DNA of 64,000 nucleotides from Candidatus Methanoplasma termitum (GTDB lineage Archaea; Thermoplasmatota; Thermoplasmata; Methanomassiliicoccales; Methanomethylophilaceae): NCBI RefSeq assembly GCF_000800805.1, contig NZ_CP010070.1, positions 124,001 to 188,000 of the forward strand, read 5' to 3'. Shown piece by piece: positions 38,932 to 48,194 of this stretch (position 1 is its first letter; each line of letters starts with the position of its first letter). The notes under the pieces were generated by a model. It saw only the letters and a program-made list of their open reading frames with translations, ran no database searches and was not told where the DNA came from. The position numbers and the translations under genes were made by a program.

Positions 38932-39573
38932 ATGGTCGTTCATCAAGTCAATTCGGGCATGACTTCCGATTCGAATATTTATCTCGTTATCGGCAGCAGG
39001 GCCGCATTAATTGATGCGGGGACAGGCAATGAGAATAAGAGAAACATTGCCAAGATCAAGGAACTTCTGAAGGGAAGGCATCTCGATCTGATAGTCCTCA
39101 CGCACTTCCATTACGACCACATAGGGGGATTAAGGGGTATTCAGGACGAGTTCGGGTCGGAAGCATTCGCAGGAGTCGGAGACGCTCCGTACATAGCGAA
39201 TGGGGACCCGGCATACACCCTATCCGGACTGTTCGGTGATGAACTCGGTCGCTGCGAAATAACAGAATTGGTGGAAGGTGACATTATTGATCTCGGGGAA
39301 CACAGGTTGCGCGTAATAAACACACCCGGGCATACATGCGGAAGCATATGCCTGTACGACGAGGCAACAAACTCTCTTTTTTCGGGAGATACGGTTTTCG
39401 CCAGCGGAATCGGAAGGACGGATTTCCCATCCGGTTCAACAAAAGAGCTGATAAGGTCGTTGAGGAAACTGAGCAGTATGAATATAAGTATGCTGTATCC
39501 GGGACATATGAACACAACGTCTGACGGAAACAGGGCGATAAGAAACGGCCTCTTCATGGCAGGAGGGATGTGA
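38932..39573 (+). CDS. MBL-fold metallo-hydrolase (glyoxalase II-like)
   Basis: 213-residue single-domain metallo-beta-lactamase-fold hydrolase. The metal motif H-x-H-x-DH is THFHYDH at residues 57-63; further ligands are in NTPGHTCGS (about 123-131), FSGDTVF (about 145-151) and the final LYPGHMN. Size and motifs are those of the glyoxalase II-like group; the actual substrate is unknown. A TTAATAATT box about 20 bases ahead suggests a leaderless start. Sua5 follows with no gap and methionine aminopeptidase after it, forming a three-gene operon. Confidence 0.9.
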   Translation: MVVHQVNSGMTSDSNIYLVIGSRAALIDAGTGNENKRNIAKIKELLKGRHLDLIVLTHFHYDHIGGLRGIQDEFGSEAFAGVGDAPYIANGDPAYTLSGLFGDELGRCEITELVEGDIIDLGEHRLRVINTPGHTCGSICLYDEATNSLFSGDTVFASGIGRTDFPSGSTKELIRSLRKLSSMNISMLYPGHMNTTSDGNRAIRNGLFMAGGM

Positions 39574-40212
39574 TTGAAAATAGTGAAATGTGATTGTGCC
39601 AATGCGATCGATCAAAAAAGCGAGAGCGTTATAAAAGAGGCCGCCGAGGAGATCGCCGCAGGTAATCTCATTGTCTATCCGACAGAGACCGTTTATGGTA
39701 TCGGTGCGGACATATTCAACGAAGTTGCGGTGAAGAATGTCTTCCTTGCGAAGAACAGGCCGTTCGATATGGCTTTGTCAGTTGCGGTCAGCGACAAAAG
39801 AATGATGGAGAAGATAGCAGTCGTTGATGATAAAGCGGAAAAACTGATCAAAGCATTCCTTCCCGGACCGTTGACCATAATAATCGAGAAGAAAAAAGAG
39901 GTACCGAACCTTGTAACATCCATGTCAAAAAAGGTCGGGATCAGGATACCGGACCATGTCGGTGCATTAGAATTAATAAAAAAGACAGGGCCTATCGTGG
40001 CAACCTCAGCAAATGTACATTCGCATCCGGATGCGACCGACATCAATTCAGCCGTAAAGGATCTGGGCTCTTCGATCAGTATGTACATAGATGACGGACC
40101 TAGCAGGTTAAAGAAACCGTCTACTATAGTCTGGATAATGAACAAAGAAGTGGAAATAGTTAGGCAGGGAGCGATAACGATCAAACAGATAGAGGATGTT
40201 CTCAATGCTTAA
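39574..40212 (+). CDS. L-threonylcarbamoyladenylate synthase (Sua5/YciO/YrdC)
   Basis: Makes threonylcarbamoyl-AMP from threonine, bicarbonate and ATP, the substrate Kae1/KEOPS transfers to tRNA A37. The YrdC-domain motifs are VYPTETVYGIGAD (about residues 33-45), AKNRPFDMALSV, PGPLTIIIEKK and RIPDHVGALELI, followed by PIVATSANVHS. At 212 aa it is the short form without the C-terminal Sua5 domain. The TTG start directly follows the TGA of the MBL gene, and its end overlaps the methionine aminopeptidase start, so all three are coupled. Confidence 0.93.
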   Translation: MKIVKCDCANAIDQKSESVIKEAAEEIAAGNLIVYPTETVYGIGADIFNEVAVKNVFLAKNRPFDMALSVAVSDKRMMEKIAVVDDKAEKLIKAFLPGPLTIIIEKKKEVPNLVTSMSKKVGIRIPDHVGALELIKKTGPIVATSANVHSHPDATDINSAVKDLGSSISMYIDDGPSRLKKPSTIVWIMNKEVEIVRQGAITIKQIEDVLNA

Positions 40213-41095
40213 TGCGGAAGAACTGTCGAAGCTCAGGAAGGCCGGCGAGGTCGCGGCAGCGGCAAGGAGCCTCGGAATGGATATGGTCAAAGAGGGCGTG
40301 AAGCTTTATGATGTCGCACAGGAAGTCGAAGGGTACATCCGTTCAAAAGGATGCGGTCTTGCTTTTCCATGCAACATCAGCATTAATGAGATCGCCGCAC
40401 ACTATACACCCTGCGTCGATGACAAAAAGGTGTTCGCTTTAGGCGACGTAGTAAAGGTCGATTGCGGGGCAGAGTTGGATGGGTTTGTCGGTGACACCGC
40501 CGGGACTGTGGAGGTCGGGACCAAGAAGTACCGCAGTTTGGTGGAAGCGTCAAAGATCGCAAGAGACACTGTGGCTGAATTTGTCGGCGTCGGCACCCCG
40601 ATCAATGAGATAGGAAGAGTGGTGGAGATGAGCATGAAGCAGAATGGGGTCAAGCCCATCACTAACCTGTGCGGCCACCAGATAAAGCAATACAACCTAC
40701 ATGCGGGAGTATCGATACCGAACTACAATGACGGCAACACAGACAGGCTCAAGCCGGGAATGATCGTTGCTATAGAGCCATTCGCAACCAACGGAGGAGG
40801 AACGGTCACAAACGGACCCCCCGGAAACATCGTAAGGATACTGAGGGAAAGGAAGCTCAGTGATCCTAAGTCCCAGGAATTCTTCGAGTATGCAAGAGGG
40901 GAGTTCAAATCATTCCCATTCTGTGCCAGGAGCTGCGATTTCCCAGACGCGGAGAAGCATGTTAAAGATCTTATCAGACATGGAGTGCTTATGAGCTACG
41001 GTCAAATGATCGAGGCAAGGAAAGGTATTGTCTCTCAGCATGAGCATACTTTTTACATAGCCGGCGAAAGGGCGGAAATAACGACCCTTCCGTAA
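40205..41095 (+). CDS. map: Methionine aminopeptidase, type II
   Basis: Removes the initiator methionine. 296 aa, archaeal type II. Metal ligands are in VKVDCGAELDGFVGDTAG (two Asp), CGHQIKQYNLHAG (His), AIEPFA (Glu) and SQHEHTFY (Glu). The type II insert lies between about residues 195 and 255. ATG 40205 is preferred because GAGG lies 9 bases ahead, giving an 8-base overlap with the Sua5 gene; ATG 40196 would add three residues. A promoter-less junction supports an operon with Sua5 and the MBL hydrolase. Confidence 0.95.
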   Translation: MLNAEELSKLRKAGEVAAAARSLGMDMVKEGVKLYDVAQEVEGYIRSKGCGLAFPCNISINEIAAHYTPCVDDKKVFALGDVVKVDCGAELDGFVGDTAGTVEVGTKKYRSLVEASKIARDTVAEFVGVGTPINEIGRVVEMSMKQNGVKPITNLCGHQIKQYNLHAGVSIPNYNDGNTDRLKPGMIVAIEPFATNGGGTVTNGPPGNIVRILRERKLSDPKSQEFFEYARGEFKSFPFCARSCDFPDAEKHVKDLIRHGVLMSYGQMIEARKGIVSQHEHTFYIAGERAEITTLP

Positions 41096-41133
41096 AGGTT
41101 TATTTACCTTTTGTTGCTAACCCAATCAAATAA

Positions 41134-41218
41134 GCCGGCATTGCCAAGCCTGGTCAAAGGCGAAGGACTCAAGATCCTTTCCCGTAGGGGTTCACCGGTT
41201 CGAATCCGGTTGCCGGCA
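41134..41218 (+). tRNA. tRNA-Leu (anticodon CAA)
   Basis: Class II tRNA of 85 nt. Acceptor GCCGGCA pairs with TGCCGGC; the anticodon arm AAGGA-CTCAAGA-TCCTT gives CAA, reading UUG; a long variable arm and a TTCGAATC T-loop follow; discriminator A at 41218. CCA is not encoded and no intron is present. Confidence 0.95.
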
Positions 41219-41252
41219 CTATTACTATAGCTTTCTGTGCCAGATAGGTTTT

Positions 41253-41268
41253 ATATTCGATCGAATAT
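41253..41268. promoter_or_regulatory. 16-bp palindrome at the crcB promoter
   Basis: ATATTCGATCGAATAT is a perfect palindrome whose left edge overlaps the TATA-like TTTTATATTC and whose right edge ends 9 bases before the GTG start of crcB. Its position suggests a repressor site. I see no fluoride riboswitch in this short leader. Confidence 0.5.
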
Positions 41269-41277
41269 CGCATTTTT

Positions 41278-41685
41278 GTGAAAGGCGACAGTATTGCCGT
41301 ACAATTCGCAATGGTGGCTCTCGGAGGGGCTGTAGGTGCGGTTGCAAGATACATTCTCACAATCATAGTGCCGTCAGATGAACCATTATCATGGGGGGTG
41401 TTCGCTGCGAACTTTATCGGATGCTTCCTTATATGCTTCATCTCTTTTGCGTTCTTTGATATGACCCAGATAAAAAGATTATTCTTATTTATCGGGTTCT
41501 TCGGCGCATTCACAACAATGTCCTCCGTGTCGCTGGAAATGGTCCAATACTCCACAGAAGTGTTCCCGGTCGGTGCATTCTTATTCTTTGTGTTGAGTGC
41601 GGCGATTTGTCTCGCAGCAGGATTCATGGGAAGATGGTTAGCCTCGACTCTGCAGTTTCCGAACATACGCACCATTTCAAGATAA
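41278..41685 (+). CDS. crcB: Fluoride channel FluC/CrcB
   Basis: Dimeric fluoride-specific channel protecting cells from fluoride. 135 residues, four hydrophobic helices, with the family motifs GGAVGAVARY (about 16-25), ANFIGCFL (about 44-51, with the pore Asn) and GFFGAFTTMSS (about 73-83). GTG start; the promoter and start codon are about 27 bases apart, so the transcript is probably leaderless. Stand-alone gene between a tRNA and the PEBP gene. Confidence 0.92.
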   Translation: MKGDSIAVQFAMVALGGAVGAVARYILTIIVPSDEPLSWGVFAANFIGCFLICFISFAFFDMTQIKRLFLFIGFFGAFTTMSSVSLEMVQYSTEVFPVGAFLFFVLSAAICLAAGFMGRWLASTLQFPNIRTISR

Positions 41686-41723
41686 AAAGGGACGTACATG
41701 CCTGCCTGCTCTCCCATATAACG

Positions 41724-41760
41724 GCCTCTAATAAGGGAGAGACGATCCCAACCTTAAACG
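41724..41760 (+). promoter_or_regulatory. Promoter-like block shared with the rps13 operon
   Basis: GGCCTCTAATAAGGGAGAGA and the following CGATCCCAACC-TTAA match, with scattered changes, 42279-42315 ahead of rps13 (CCTTTAATAA then ATCCCAACC-CTAA). Both have a TATA-like TAATAA about 12-14 bases before the ATCCCAACC block. Similar regulation is possible. Confidence 0.35.
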
Positions 41761-41794
41761 ATTCAATGCCAGATCTTCCGACGGAGTGAAAAAA

Positions 41795-42271
41795 ATGAAA
41801 GAACTAGTTTTGGTATCGCCCGCTTTTGAAAAAGAAGGGCTGATACCTTTGGAGTATACGGGGCACGGAGCAGACATATCTCCAGAACTGCAATTATCAG
41901 GCATAGACGAAAGCGCCAGATCCATTGCAATAACCATGGACGATCTGGATCATCCCAGGCCGAACTACAACCACTGGGTCATATGGAATATCCCTGTGAT
42001 GCAGGTCATTCCTTCAAATATTCCTCATGGGGAGACAGTTGAGAAATTATCGGGTGCGGTGCAGGGACGCGGTTACGGCAAACATAGGTACAAGGGCCCA
42101 AAACCGCCGTTCAATTGGTCTCACAGATATCAATTCAATGTTTTTGTTCTTGACAGCACTTTGGACATCCCATCCAAATCCGGAAAGAAAGAATTGCTGA
42201 AAGCAATGGAAGGGCACACACTCCAAAGGGCTGAATTGACGGGCTATTATAAGAGGTCCTCACGCGCTTGA
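41795..42271 (+). CDS. YbhB/YbcL-type PEBP family protein
   Basis: 158-residue phosphatidylethanolamine-binding-protein fold (Raf kinase inhibitor-like). Conserved ligand-site residues are seen in MDDLDHPRPNYNHWVIWNI (about 46-64) and the later GYGKHRYKGPKPPF motif. Bacterial and archaeal members have no settled function. ATG 41795 is chosen because GGAG lies 8 bases ahead; the in-frame GTG at 41786 overlaps that site. The promoter-like block upstream resembles that of the ribosomal operon downstream. Confidence 0.9.
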   Translation: MKELVLVSPAFEKEGLIPLEYTGHGADISPELQLSGIDESARSIAITMDDLDHPRPNYNHWVIWNIPVMQVIPSNIPHGETVEKLSGAVQGRGYGKHRYKGPKPPFNWSHRYQFNVFVLDSTLDIPSKSGKKELLKAMEGHTLQRAELTGYYKRSSRA

Positions 42272-42413
42272 ATATAAGAACCTTTAATAATGAAGAGGCA
42301 ATCCCAACCCTAACGTAAACTCAGGACCCGTCACGCACGAACACTGAGAGCGCATCCGACAGGATAAGGCGCTTGAGTACATCCCCTCGGGGAACATTTA
42401 CGGAGGAATCAAA

Positions 42414-42893
42414 ATGGCGAAACCAAAGAAGGAAGCGCCCAAAGCTGAAGATGAGAACTTCAACTTCATCGTTCGTATCGCAAACAGCGATATCGACGGA
42501 CAGAAGAGAACCGTAATCGGTCTTCAGAGTATCAAAGGCGTAGGAAAAAGAGTAGCACAGATTGTGGTGAAAAAAGCGAACGTCAACCCGACCGCAAAGA
42601 TCGGTACGCTTTCTGACGACAAGGTGAAGGAGCTTGAGAAAATGGTCCTTACCTATTACGAATACGCACCGCACTGGGCCGTCAACAGGCAGATGGATTA
42701 TGAGACCGGCGCCGATATGCACCTTATCGGGAACGATCTCGACATCATCCAGAAGGATGACATCAACAGAATGAAGATGATCCGCTGTTACCGCGGAATA
42801 AGGCACGAGACCAAACACAAGGTCAGAGGTCAGAGGACACGTTCCAACGGAAGGAAGGGTCTTACGATCGGTGTCCAGAGGAAATCAAGCTGA
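42414..42893 (+). CDS. rps13: 30S ribosomal protein S13
   Basis: 159-residue archaeal uS13 with the IKGVGKRVAQIV helix-two-turn-helix (about 39-50) and the C-terminal RGIRHETKHKVRGQRTRSN tail that contacts tRNA. It is first in the S13-S4-S11-RpoD operon. GGAGG lies 7 bases before the ATG. The 140-base leader carries several short stems, one capped by CCCCTCGGGG, a plausible place for ribosomal-protein feedback. Confidence 0.97.
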   Translation: MAKPKKEAPKAEDENFNFIVRIANSDIDGQKRTVIGLQSIKGVGKRVAQIVVKKANVNPTAKIGTLSDDKVKELEKMVLTYYEYAPHWAVNRQMDYETGADMHLIGNDLDIIQKDDINRMKMIRCYRGIRHETKHKVRGQRTRSNGRKGLTIGVQRKSS

Positions 42894-42903
42894 GGTGGTA
42901 TGA

Positions 42904-43551
42904 ATGGGAGATCCAAAATTCTCACGCAGGTCATATGACACACCCTCACACCCCTGGCAGGGAGAGAGGATAAAGGCAGAGGTGGAAGTTGTACGCGAGT
43001 TCGGTCTTAAGAATAAGACAGAAGTGTGGAAAGCAGAGACCATACTCAGAAACTTCAGAAAACAGTCCAGAGAGCTTCAGGCACGTATCAGAGGAGGAGA
43101 CGCACAGGCCAAGATCGAGGCTGACGCACTCATCAGAAAATGTTCCCGTATGGGTCTGATGCCCACCACCGGCGATCTCAACGATGTTCTGGTGCTGAAA
43201 ACACATGACGTCCTTTCAAGGAGGCTCCAGTCGGTCGTCTTTGACAAAGGATTGGCAACGACGATCAAACAGGCAAGGCAGATGATCACTCACGGTCACG
43301 TGTTCGTGAACGGCCATAGGGTCACTGTCCCGGGCTACATCGTCAACAGGGAAGAAGAGGCTTCAGTCATGTACAACAACGCCTCGCCTTTCACAGATGA
43401 GATGCACCCCATGAGGATATCTGCGGAACAGGCGGCGGCCAACGCGGCCGTCAAAGCCGAAGCACTGGCAAAAGCGAACAAAGAAGCGGCCGCAAAAGCA
43501 AAAGCCGATGCGGCTGAGGCGGGAATAACACTTGAGGATGGTGAGGTCTGA
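42904..43551 (+). CDS. rps4: 30S ribosomal protein S4
   Basis: Archaeal uS4 beginning [18 protein letters not shown], with the S4 RNA-binding domain at about 105-165 ([21 protein letters not shown]). At 215 aa it has an Ala/Lys-rich C-terminal extension of about 35 residues, longer than most archaeal S4. The start lies 10 bases after the rps13 stop and the stop overlaps the rps11 ATG by one base. Confidence 0.97.
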   Translation: MGDPKFSRRSYDTPSHPWQGERIKAEVEVVREFGLKNKTEVWKAETILRNFRKQSRELQARIRGGDAQAKIEADALIRKCSRMGLMPTTGDLNDVLVLKTHDVLSRRLQSVVFDKGLATTIKQARQMITHGHVFVNGHRVTVPGYIVNREEEASVMYNNASPFTDEMHPMRISAEQAAANAAVKAEALAKANKEAAAKAKADAAEAGITLEDGEV

Positions 43552-43937
43552 TGACAGCTAAATGGGGAATAGCGAACGTATTCGCAAGCTACAACAACAT
43601 AATGATCACACTTACGGACATAACAGGCGCCGAGACGCTCGGCAAGGTCACCGGCGGAATGGTCGTTAAACAAGCAAAGGATGAATCTTCACCATATGCG
43701 GCACAGAAAGCAGCGGAGAAGATCGCAGAAGTTGCCAGGGAGAAGGACATCGTCGGCATACACGTAAAAGTGCGTGCACCCGGCGGAAACAAATCAGCAT
43801 CACCAGGACCGGGCGCTCAGGCGGCTATCCGCGCTCTTGCTAGGGCCGGGCTGAAGATCGGACGCATCGAAGACGTTACACCAATACCTCACGACGGTAC
43901 CAAGAAGAAAGGCGGACGCAGAGGGCGCAGGGTCTGA
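43551..43937 (+). CDS. rps11: 30S ribosomal protein S11
   Basis: 128-residue archaeal uS11. Typical segments are [25 protein letters not shown] near the N-terminus (read as two parts), the [11 protein letters not shown]-like [14 protein letters not shown] helix and the C-terminal [13 protein letters not shown] with the RRGRRV end. It overlaps rps4 by one base and is followed 12 bases later by rpoD. Confidence 0.97.
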   Translation: MTAKWGIANVFASYNNIMITLTDITGAETLGKVTGGMVVKQAKDESSPYAAQKAAEKIAEVAREKDIVGIHVKVRAPGGNKSASPGPGAQAAIRALARAGLKIGRIEDVTPIPHDGTKKKGGRRGRRV

Positions 43938-43949
43938 GGAGGCACTCCG

Positions 43950-44783
43950 ATGGAGATAGAGATACTCGAAATGGGGGAGATGAAGGGCAGTTTCAAACTG
44001 AAGAATTCATCGCCGGCCATGGCGAACGCGCTCAGAAGGACAATGCTTACCGACATCCCGAAAATGGCCATAGATAAGGTAGAGTTCCATCTGGGTCCCA
44101 TTATGCAGGATGACAAAGAGTACGAAAGCGTGACGCCTCTCTTCGATGAGATCATCGCTCACAGACTCGGAATGGTGCCTGTTCCCACAGACCATCAGCT
44201 CTTCGGTTATCAGAAGGATTGCGTCTGCGGAGGCGAAGGATGTCCCAACTGCACCATAATGTACAGCCTTAACAAAATAGGGCCGTGTACCGTCCTATCC
44301 GGAGATATGATGCCTCTCGGGAACCCCGACCTCGCAGTCAAAGATCAATTCATTCCGATAGCAGAACTCACTGACGGCCAGGCGGTCCTCATCTATGCGA
44401 CAGCGGTGATGGGAACAGCCAGGACGCATGCGAAGTGGCAAGCCGCTTTCGGCGTAGGGTACAAGTATGTCCCAATTATAAAGGTGGACGAGAAGAAAGC
44501 CGGCGATGCAAGCACAATCAAGTGCGCAGAAATGTGTCCCAGAGGTGTCTTTGAGGTCAAAAGCGGAAAGCTGAAGGTGAAGAATCCACTAAACTGCTCA
44601 ATGTGCAAAGAGTGCGAATCGACATCCAAGGGAGCGGTACTTGTCGGAGCGGATGATTCAAACTTCTACTTCAAGTACGAGACAGACGGCTCTTTGACAG
44701 CGAAGCAGGTCCTTGACAAAGCGATGGAGATAATCGCCACACAATCAGAAGCTACCTTTTCTCATATTAATGAGGCGATCTGA
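43950..44783 (+). CDS. rpoD: DNA-directed RNA polymerase subunit D
   Basis: Archaeal counterpart of bacterial alpha and eukaryotic Rpb3/Rpb11 platform. 277 residues: an assembly domain interrupted by an Fe-S domain with cysteines in CVCGGEGCPNC (about 90-100), CAEMCPRGVF (about 191-200) and CSMCKECE (about 214-221), enough for one or two clusters of ferredoxin type. Many archaeal D subunits keep at least one cluster, which stabilises the assembly with subunit L. Last gene of the S13 operon. Confidence 0.96.
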   Translation: MEIEILEMGEMKGSFKLKNSSPAMANALRRTMLTDIPKMAIDKVEFHLGPIMQDDKEYESVTPLFDEIIAHRLGMVPVPTDHQLFGYQKDCVCGGEGCPNCTIMYSLNKIGPCTVLSGDMMPLGNPDLAVKDQFIPIAELTDGQAVLIYATAVMGTARTHAKWQAAFGVGYKYVPIIKVDEKKAGDASTIKCAEMCPRGVFEVKSGKLKVKNPLNCSMCKECESTSKGAVLVGADDSNFYFKYETDGSLTAKQVLDKAMEIIATQSEATFSHINEAI

Positions 44784-44817
44784 ACTTTTTCCGGGCGCAA
44801 GCCCGTCCAATATCTTT

Positions 44818-47800
44818 TTAATAGAAATCTGAGAGTCTGCACTTTTTGATCTTGTCGTTGTTAAAGACAGAATCCATGCTCATTTCGAGAATCATTATCC
44901 TTTCTTTTGTGTAGTCATCAAGCTCATATTTATCGCTGATCTCTTTTGACACTTCCAGATACTTCTTCACGCTGGCTTCGTGTACAGTAAGAGTAAGTTG
45001 GTTGCCGCATTTGCATATCCCGGACAGCGGGATCCTTCTGTACTTATCTCCGCATTTGGTACATCTCACGGTCTGCGTGCTGAAACTCCTCAGATTTCCT
45101 GCCATATCCGGCAGGAAGTGCTTGTTGATGACCTTGGTGGCAACATCCCTTTCATCCACTGCTCGTATCTTCTTTCCGAGGTAAAGTTGAGCATCCATCT
45201 TATCCGTCATACTCTCAAGTGTCGTATAAGCGGAATTTTTCGGACCTTCGGAGATATCGGAAGTGTCATGGGTGAATCCGAGCCCCTGATATTGTTTCTC
45301 TGTTCCTATGCGCCCCCCGACGAGGTCCATTATCTTTTCCAGTTCCTTCGGATCGCGCATTTCCATCGCAGCATTAAAAAATTCCAATGGATACGCCCTC
45401 AGGCAGTCGATATTGTGTGCCTCTTTGTCGATCTCGTTGGGGTCCAGTCTTGTGGTAAGGACAAGCGGAGCATCCATCAGACCTCCTCTTCTGTCGGGGA
45501 GGAACAGCCTTGAAAAATTCAACAGACCGTCAAGTGCCAGTATGACGCAGTCCTCATCCCCGTCGCAGTTCCTTCTCTTTGCCGCATGGAAGAACGGATG
45601 GCCGTAGCATCCCCTTATGTCGGAATATCCTATGATGCGGCAGAGGATGCAGCCGGACGTATGAGGTGCCAGACCGAACGTCAGATGTCCGATGAGACCC
45701 TCTCTTTTGCTGATATTGTAGTATCTTTTCATCCCGTATATCTTCTCAAGTTCGTCATCTATGTATTTGGACACCTTGACCAAGAAGTCTCCGCAATCTT
45801 TTGATGGGATTATATCCTGCACTTTCAATTCGCAGATCTGATCAACGCTTGTGAGGGGATCACCGTTCCAATCCCGGGAATATCCGAGCTCATTTGCCTT
45901 TTCGACACTGAGTCCGATCTCTCTGGGTCTGAAGTGGGTCAGCGGAACGTCGGTCATATCGTACCTTATCGTACCGTCCTTATAGACAGACACATCATTC
46001 TTCGCCCGCAGTATTCCCTTTTCGATTATCTCCGGGGTCTTGGTCCTGGAAATGAGCCCTTCGACACATTTCAGCTCATCCGGTTGGCTTTCCTTTAAAC
46101 TTAAAAGCGCTTCGCGGTATTCGTCTGATAAATTGATGTTCAGCGTCGATTGGCCGCTGTTCCCATATGTTTTCTTTGCATTGGAGGGAAGGGTGTGGAT
46201 CTTGCATTTCCTGCACCACGTACGGAATGTTATGTTCCCGCACATCGGGCACATTCGTTTTCCCACCTCGATGCTGAGAGTGGGCTCGGCATTCGAATTC
46301 AGATGAGGTGTTTTGGATTTGGATGCTTTTATCGCGGAATCGATGTCTCTCCCGTATTGCCCATCCCTTCCCACCGGGAACAGCGAATGGACCTTGGGAC
46401 TCATTTCTCTTTCTTTCGCTTTCTCCGGACGCGCCATTCTTGTTCCGATGCGTGTTCTTGCCTTTGCGCGGATCTCGAATCCTGCCGCTTTGCTCACCGC
46501 GGATAACGAATCGTCCCCTTCAAGCTCCATCAAAGATGACAACCTTCCGTCTTTGACACAAAGACCCAGCCCGTCGATGAGAGGCATCGAATAAAGTTCG
46601 TCGATAACGACCTCTTCGCCCCTCACGCAATGTGTGGCGCAGAGATTCTCTAATATCCTCTTTGTGTCCGGTTCTTTGGGGATCACGAGATTGTTCTCGA
46701 ATCTCCCCTCTGACAGTATCTTGGATCTAAGGAGGACAAGCATCTTCACGGGGACGTCATACCAGAACATGTTGAACTTCGGATGGAGCGGAACATCGAA
46801 TTGTTTGCACATCTCCTTTGCGCGTTCGTATGTGGGGCTCTCCCAATCCTTTGGGAGCTCGGTCTTGGACATGATCGTTGCTTTATGCCATTCGGGCGAA
46901 TATCCGCAGGGCACCAGGGGATGGTTGTTCTCGCTGAACTCGCCGAAGGGGACGAGGATCTCTCCGTTGTCCACGACCTCGGCCACTTCTTTGCTTACCG
47001 CTATGATCTCCTCTTTGGTCTGACAATGTATGAGGTCTCCGTTCTTCAGCAGTACGTATGGGCCGTCCAGGAGATCGCAGGGAGTCGCCACGCATGCCTT
47101 GCCTGGTCTTTCTATCTTTATCTGTGTGCCCAACGCCATGAATTCATCCATAGCATACATGCTGGCGGGGTTGAATGCCAATGCCGCAAGGCCCGTGGTC
47201 CTTGCCCTGCCGTATCTGAGTCTGAACCCTCCGACCGCACAAGGGTGTCCGAATATGGGCCTGCCCGCGACCAGGTCCTTAAGATATGTAAATGATTGTT
47301 GAACGGTCTTCCGTGCACTCTCATCGGTTTGGGCGGGCTTGTGCGCATCAACGTACTCACCGATGAATTCCCAGCCTTTGATCTGTAGTTTGTCCACGTG
47401 CTTCTTCAGTTTCGCCGCTTTTTGGCACATGCCCTCCGCAATAACAAGGCACGCTCCTCCTCTTACGCGATTCGTCTCGATCCTGGGAAGATCCCTGTAT
47501 CCCGATATCTCGACGGTTTCCGTTCCTTCACCGTCAATGCATATGGGACAGTTCCTGACAATGAGGTCGATCTCTTGCGGCGTAGGTGAGAATTGAAGGT
47601 GTTGCTGTTGCTTATACAGCGGTATCTCTTCGTTGAATCTCGCTATCTCTTCTTTGGTGGGGATGTATCTCCCGATCTTGAGCGCCTGACGGACCATGTC
47701 GGCAATAAGGACGCTCATTGCTTGCCCTGTACCGCCTGCGGCGCGGATAGGTCCGGCAAAAATAAGGTCGATATAAGATGACCCGTCCGCATTGGTTTTG

Positions 47801-48192
47801 ATCTTCGTGTCGGCAATTCCCTCAAGCGGCGCGACAAGTATCCCCTCTGTAAGGACGGCAAGACCGACCCTGATCGCGCGATCAACAACCTTTTCAAGGC
47901 TCTCTCCGGGCCTCCCGGCGATCTCTCCCGCGATCATCAGGGCAACGATCTCACGGTTGCCATGTATCTTGGTAAGTCTGCGTATGTCTTCTGCGACCCC
48001 GTCCACTCCGTAGTCTTTCAGAAGTTTCTCCACTCTCGAAGCAAGGTCCTCTGCCTGAGGTATCTCCACGAATGTCTCCGGATCCTTTCCGACGCTTCTC
48101 GCCGCTTCAGCGATAGTATAACACTCTTTGTTCTTTCTGGAAAGTGTTCTGAAATATTCCTTCATCTCTTCGCTTGCCGCAATCTCCCCCAT
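44818..48192 (-). CDS. polC: DNA polymerase D large subunit DP2
   Basis: Catalytic subunit of the archaeal replicative D-family polymerase. 1124 residues, the normal size, so there is no intein. Seen are the N-terminal DP2 domain, GPIRAAGGTGQAMSVL (about 150-165), the double-psi beta-barrel motif RNCDGDEDCVILALDGLLNF (about 905-925) with the catalytic Asp residues, and zinc-binding pairs CPMCG/CRKC and CTKCGDKY/CKCG. ATG 48192 is chosen with GAGG 7 bases ahead; the TTG at 48198 is the longer alternative. The nog1 stop lies 2 bases upstream, so the two are coupled. Confidence 0.97.
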   Translation of the reverse strand: MGEIAASEEMKEYFRTLSRKNKECYTIAEAARSVGKDPETFVEIPQAEDLASRVEKLLKDYGVDGVAEDIRRLTKIHGNREIVALMIAGEIAGRPGESLEKVVDRAIRVGLAVLTEGILVAPLEGIADTKIKTNADGSSYIDLIFAGPIRAAGGTGQAMSVLIADMVRQALKIGRYIPTKEEIARFNEEIPLYKQQQHLQFSPTPQEIDLIVRNCPICIDGEGTETVEISGYRDLPRIETNRVRGGACLVIAEGMCQKAAKLKKHVDKLQIKGWEFIGEYVDAHKPAQTDESARKTVQQSFTYLKDLVAGRPIFGHPCAVGGFRLRYGRARTTGLAALAFNPASMYAMDEFMALGTQIKIERPGKACVATPCDLLDGPYVLLKNGDLIHCQTKEEIIAVSKEVAEVVDNGEILVPFGEFSENNHPLVPCGYSPEWHKATIMSKTELPKDWESPTYERAKEMCKQFDVPLHPKFNMFWYDVPVKMLVLLRSKILSEGRFENNLVIPKEPDTKRILENLCATHCVRGEEVVIDELYSMPLIDGLGLCVKDGRLSSLMELEGDDSLSAVSKAAGFEIRAKARTRIGTRMARPEKAKEREMSPKVHSLFPVGRDGQYGRDIDSAIKASKSKTPHLNSNAEPTLSIEVGKRMCPMCGNITFRTWCRKCKIHTLPSNAKKTYGNSGQSTLNINLSDEYREALLSLKESQPDELKCVEGLISRTKTPEIIEKGILRAKNDVSVYKDGTIRYDMTDVPLTHFRPREIGLSVEKANELGYSRDWNGDPLTSVDQICELKVQDIIPSKDCGDFLVKVSKYIDDELEKIYGMKRYYNISKREGLIGHLTFGLAPHTSGCILCRIIGYSDIRGCYGHPFFHAAKRRNCDGDEDCVILALDGLLNFSRLFLPDRRGGLMDAPLVLTTRLDPNEIDKEAHNIDCLRAYPLEFFNAAMEMRDPKELEKIMDLVGGRIGTEKQYQGLGFTHDTSDISEGPKNSAYTTLESMTDKMDAQLYLGKKIRAVDERDVATKVINKHFLPDMAGNLRSFSTQTVRCTKCGDKYRRIPLSGICKCGNQLTLTVHEASVKKYLEVSKEISDKYELDDYTKERIMILEMSMDSVFNNDKIKKCRLSDFY

Positions 48193-48194
48193 GA

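Noticed and set aside
41219-41277. A fluoride riboswitch ahead of crcB.
   Set aside because: The leader is too short for the structure and the promoter lies within 30 bases of the start codon.
44818-48192. An intein in the DNA polymerase D large subunit, a common insertion site.
   Set aside because: The total length of 1124 residues is normal and the active-site region is continuous.
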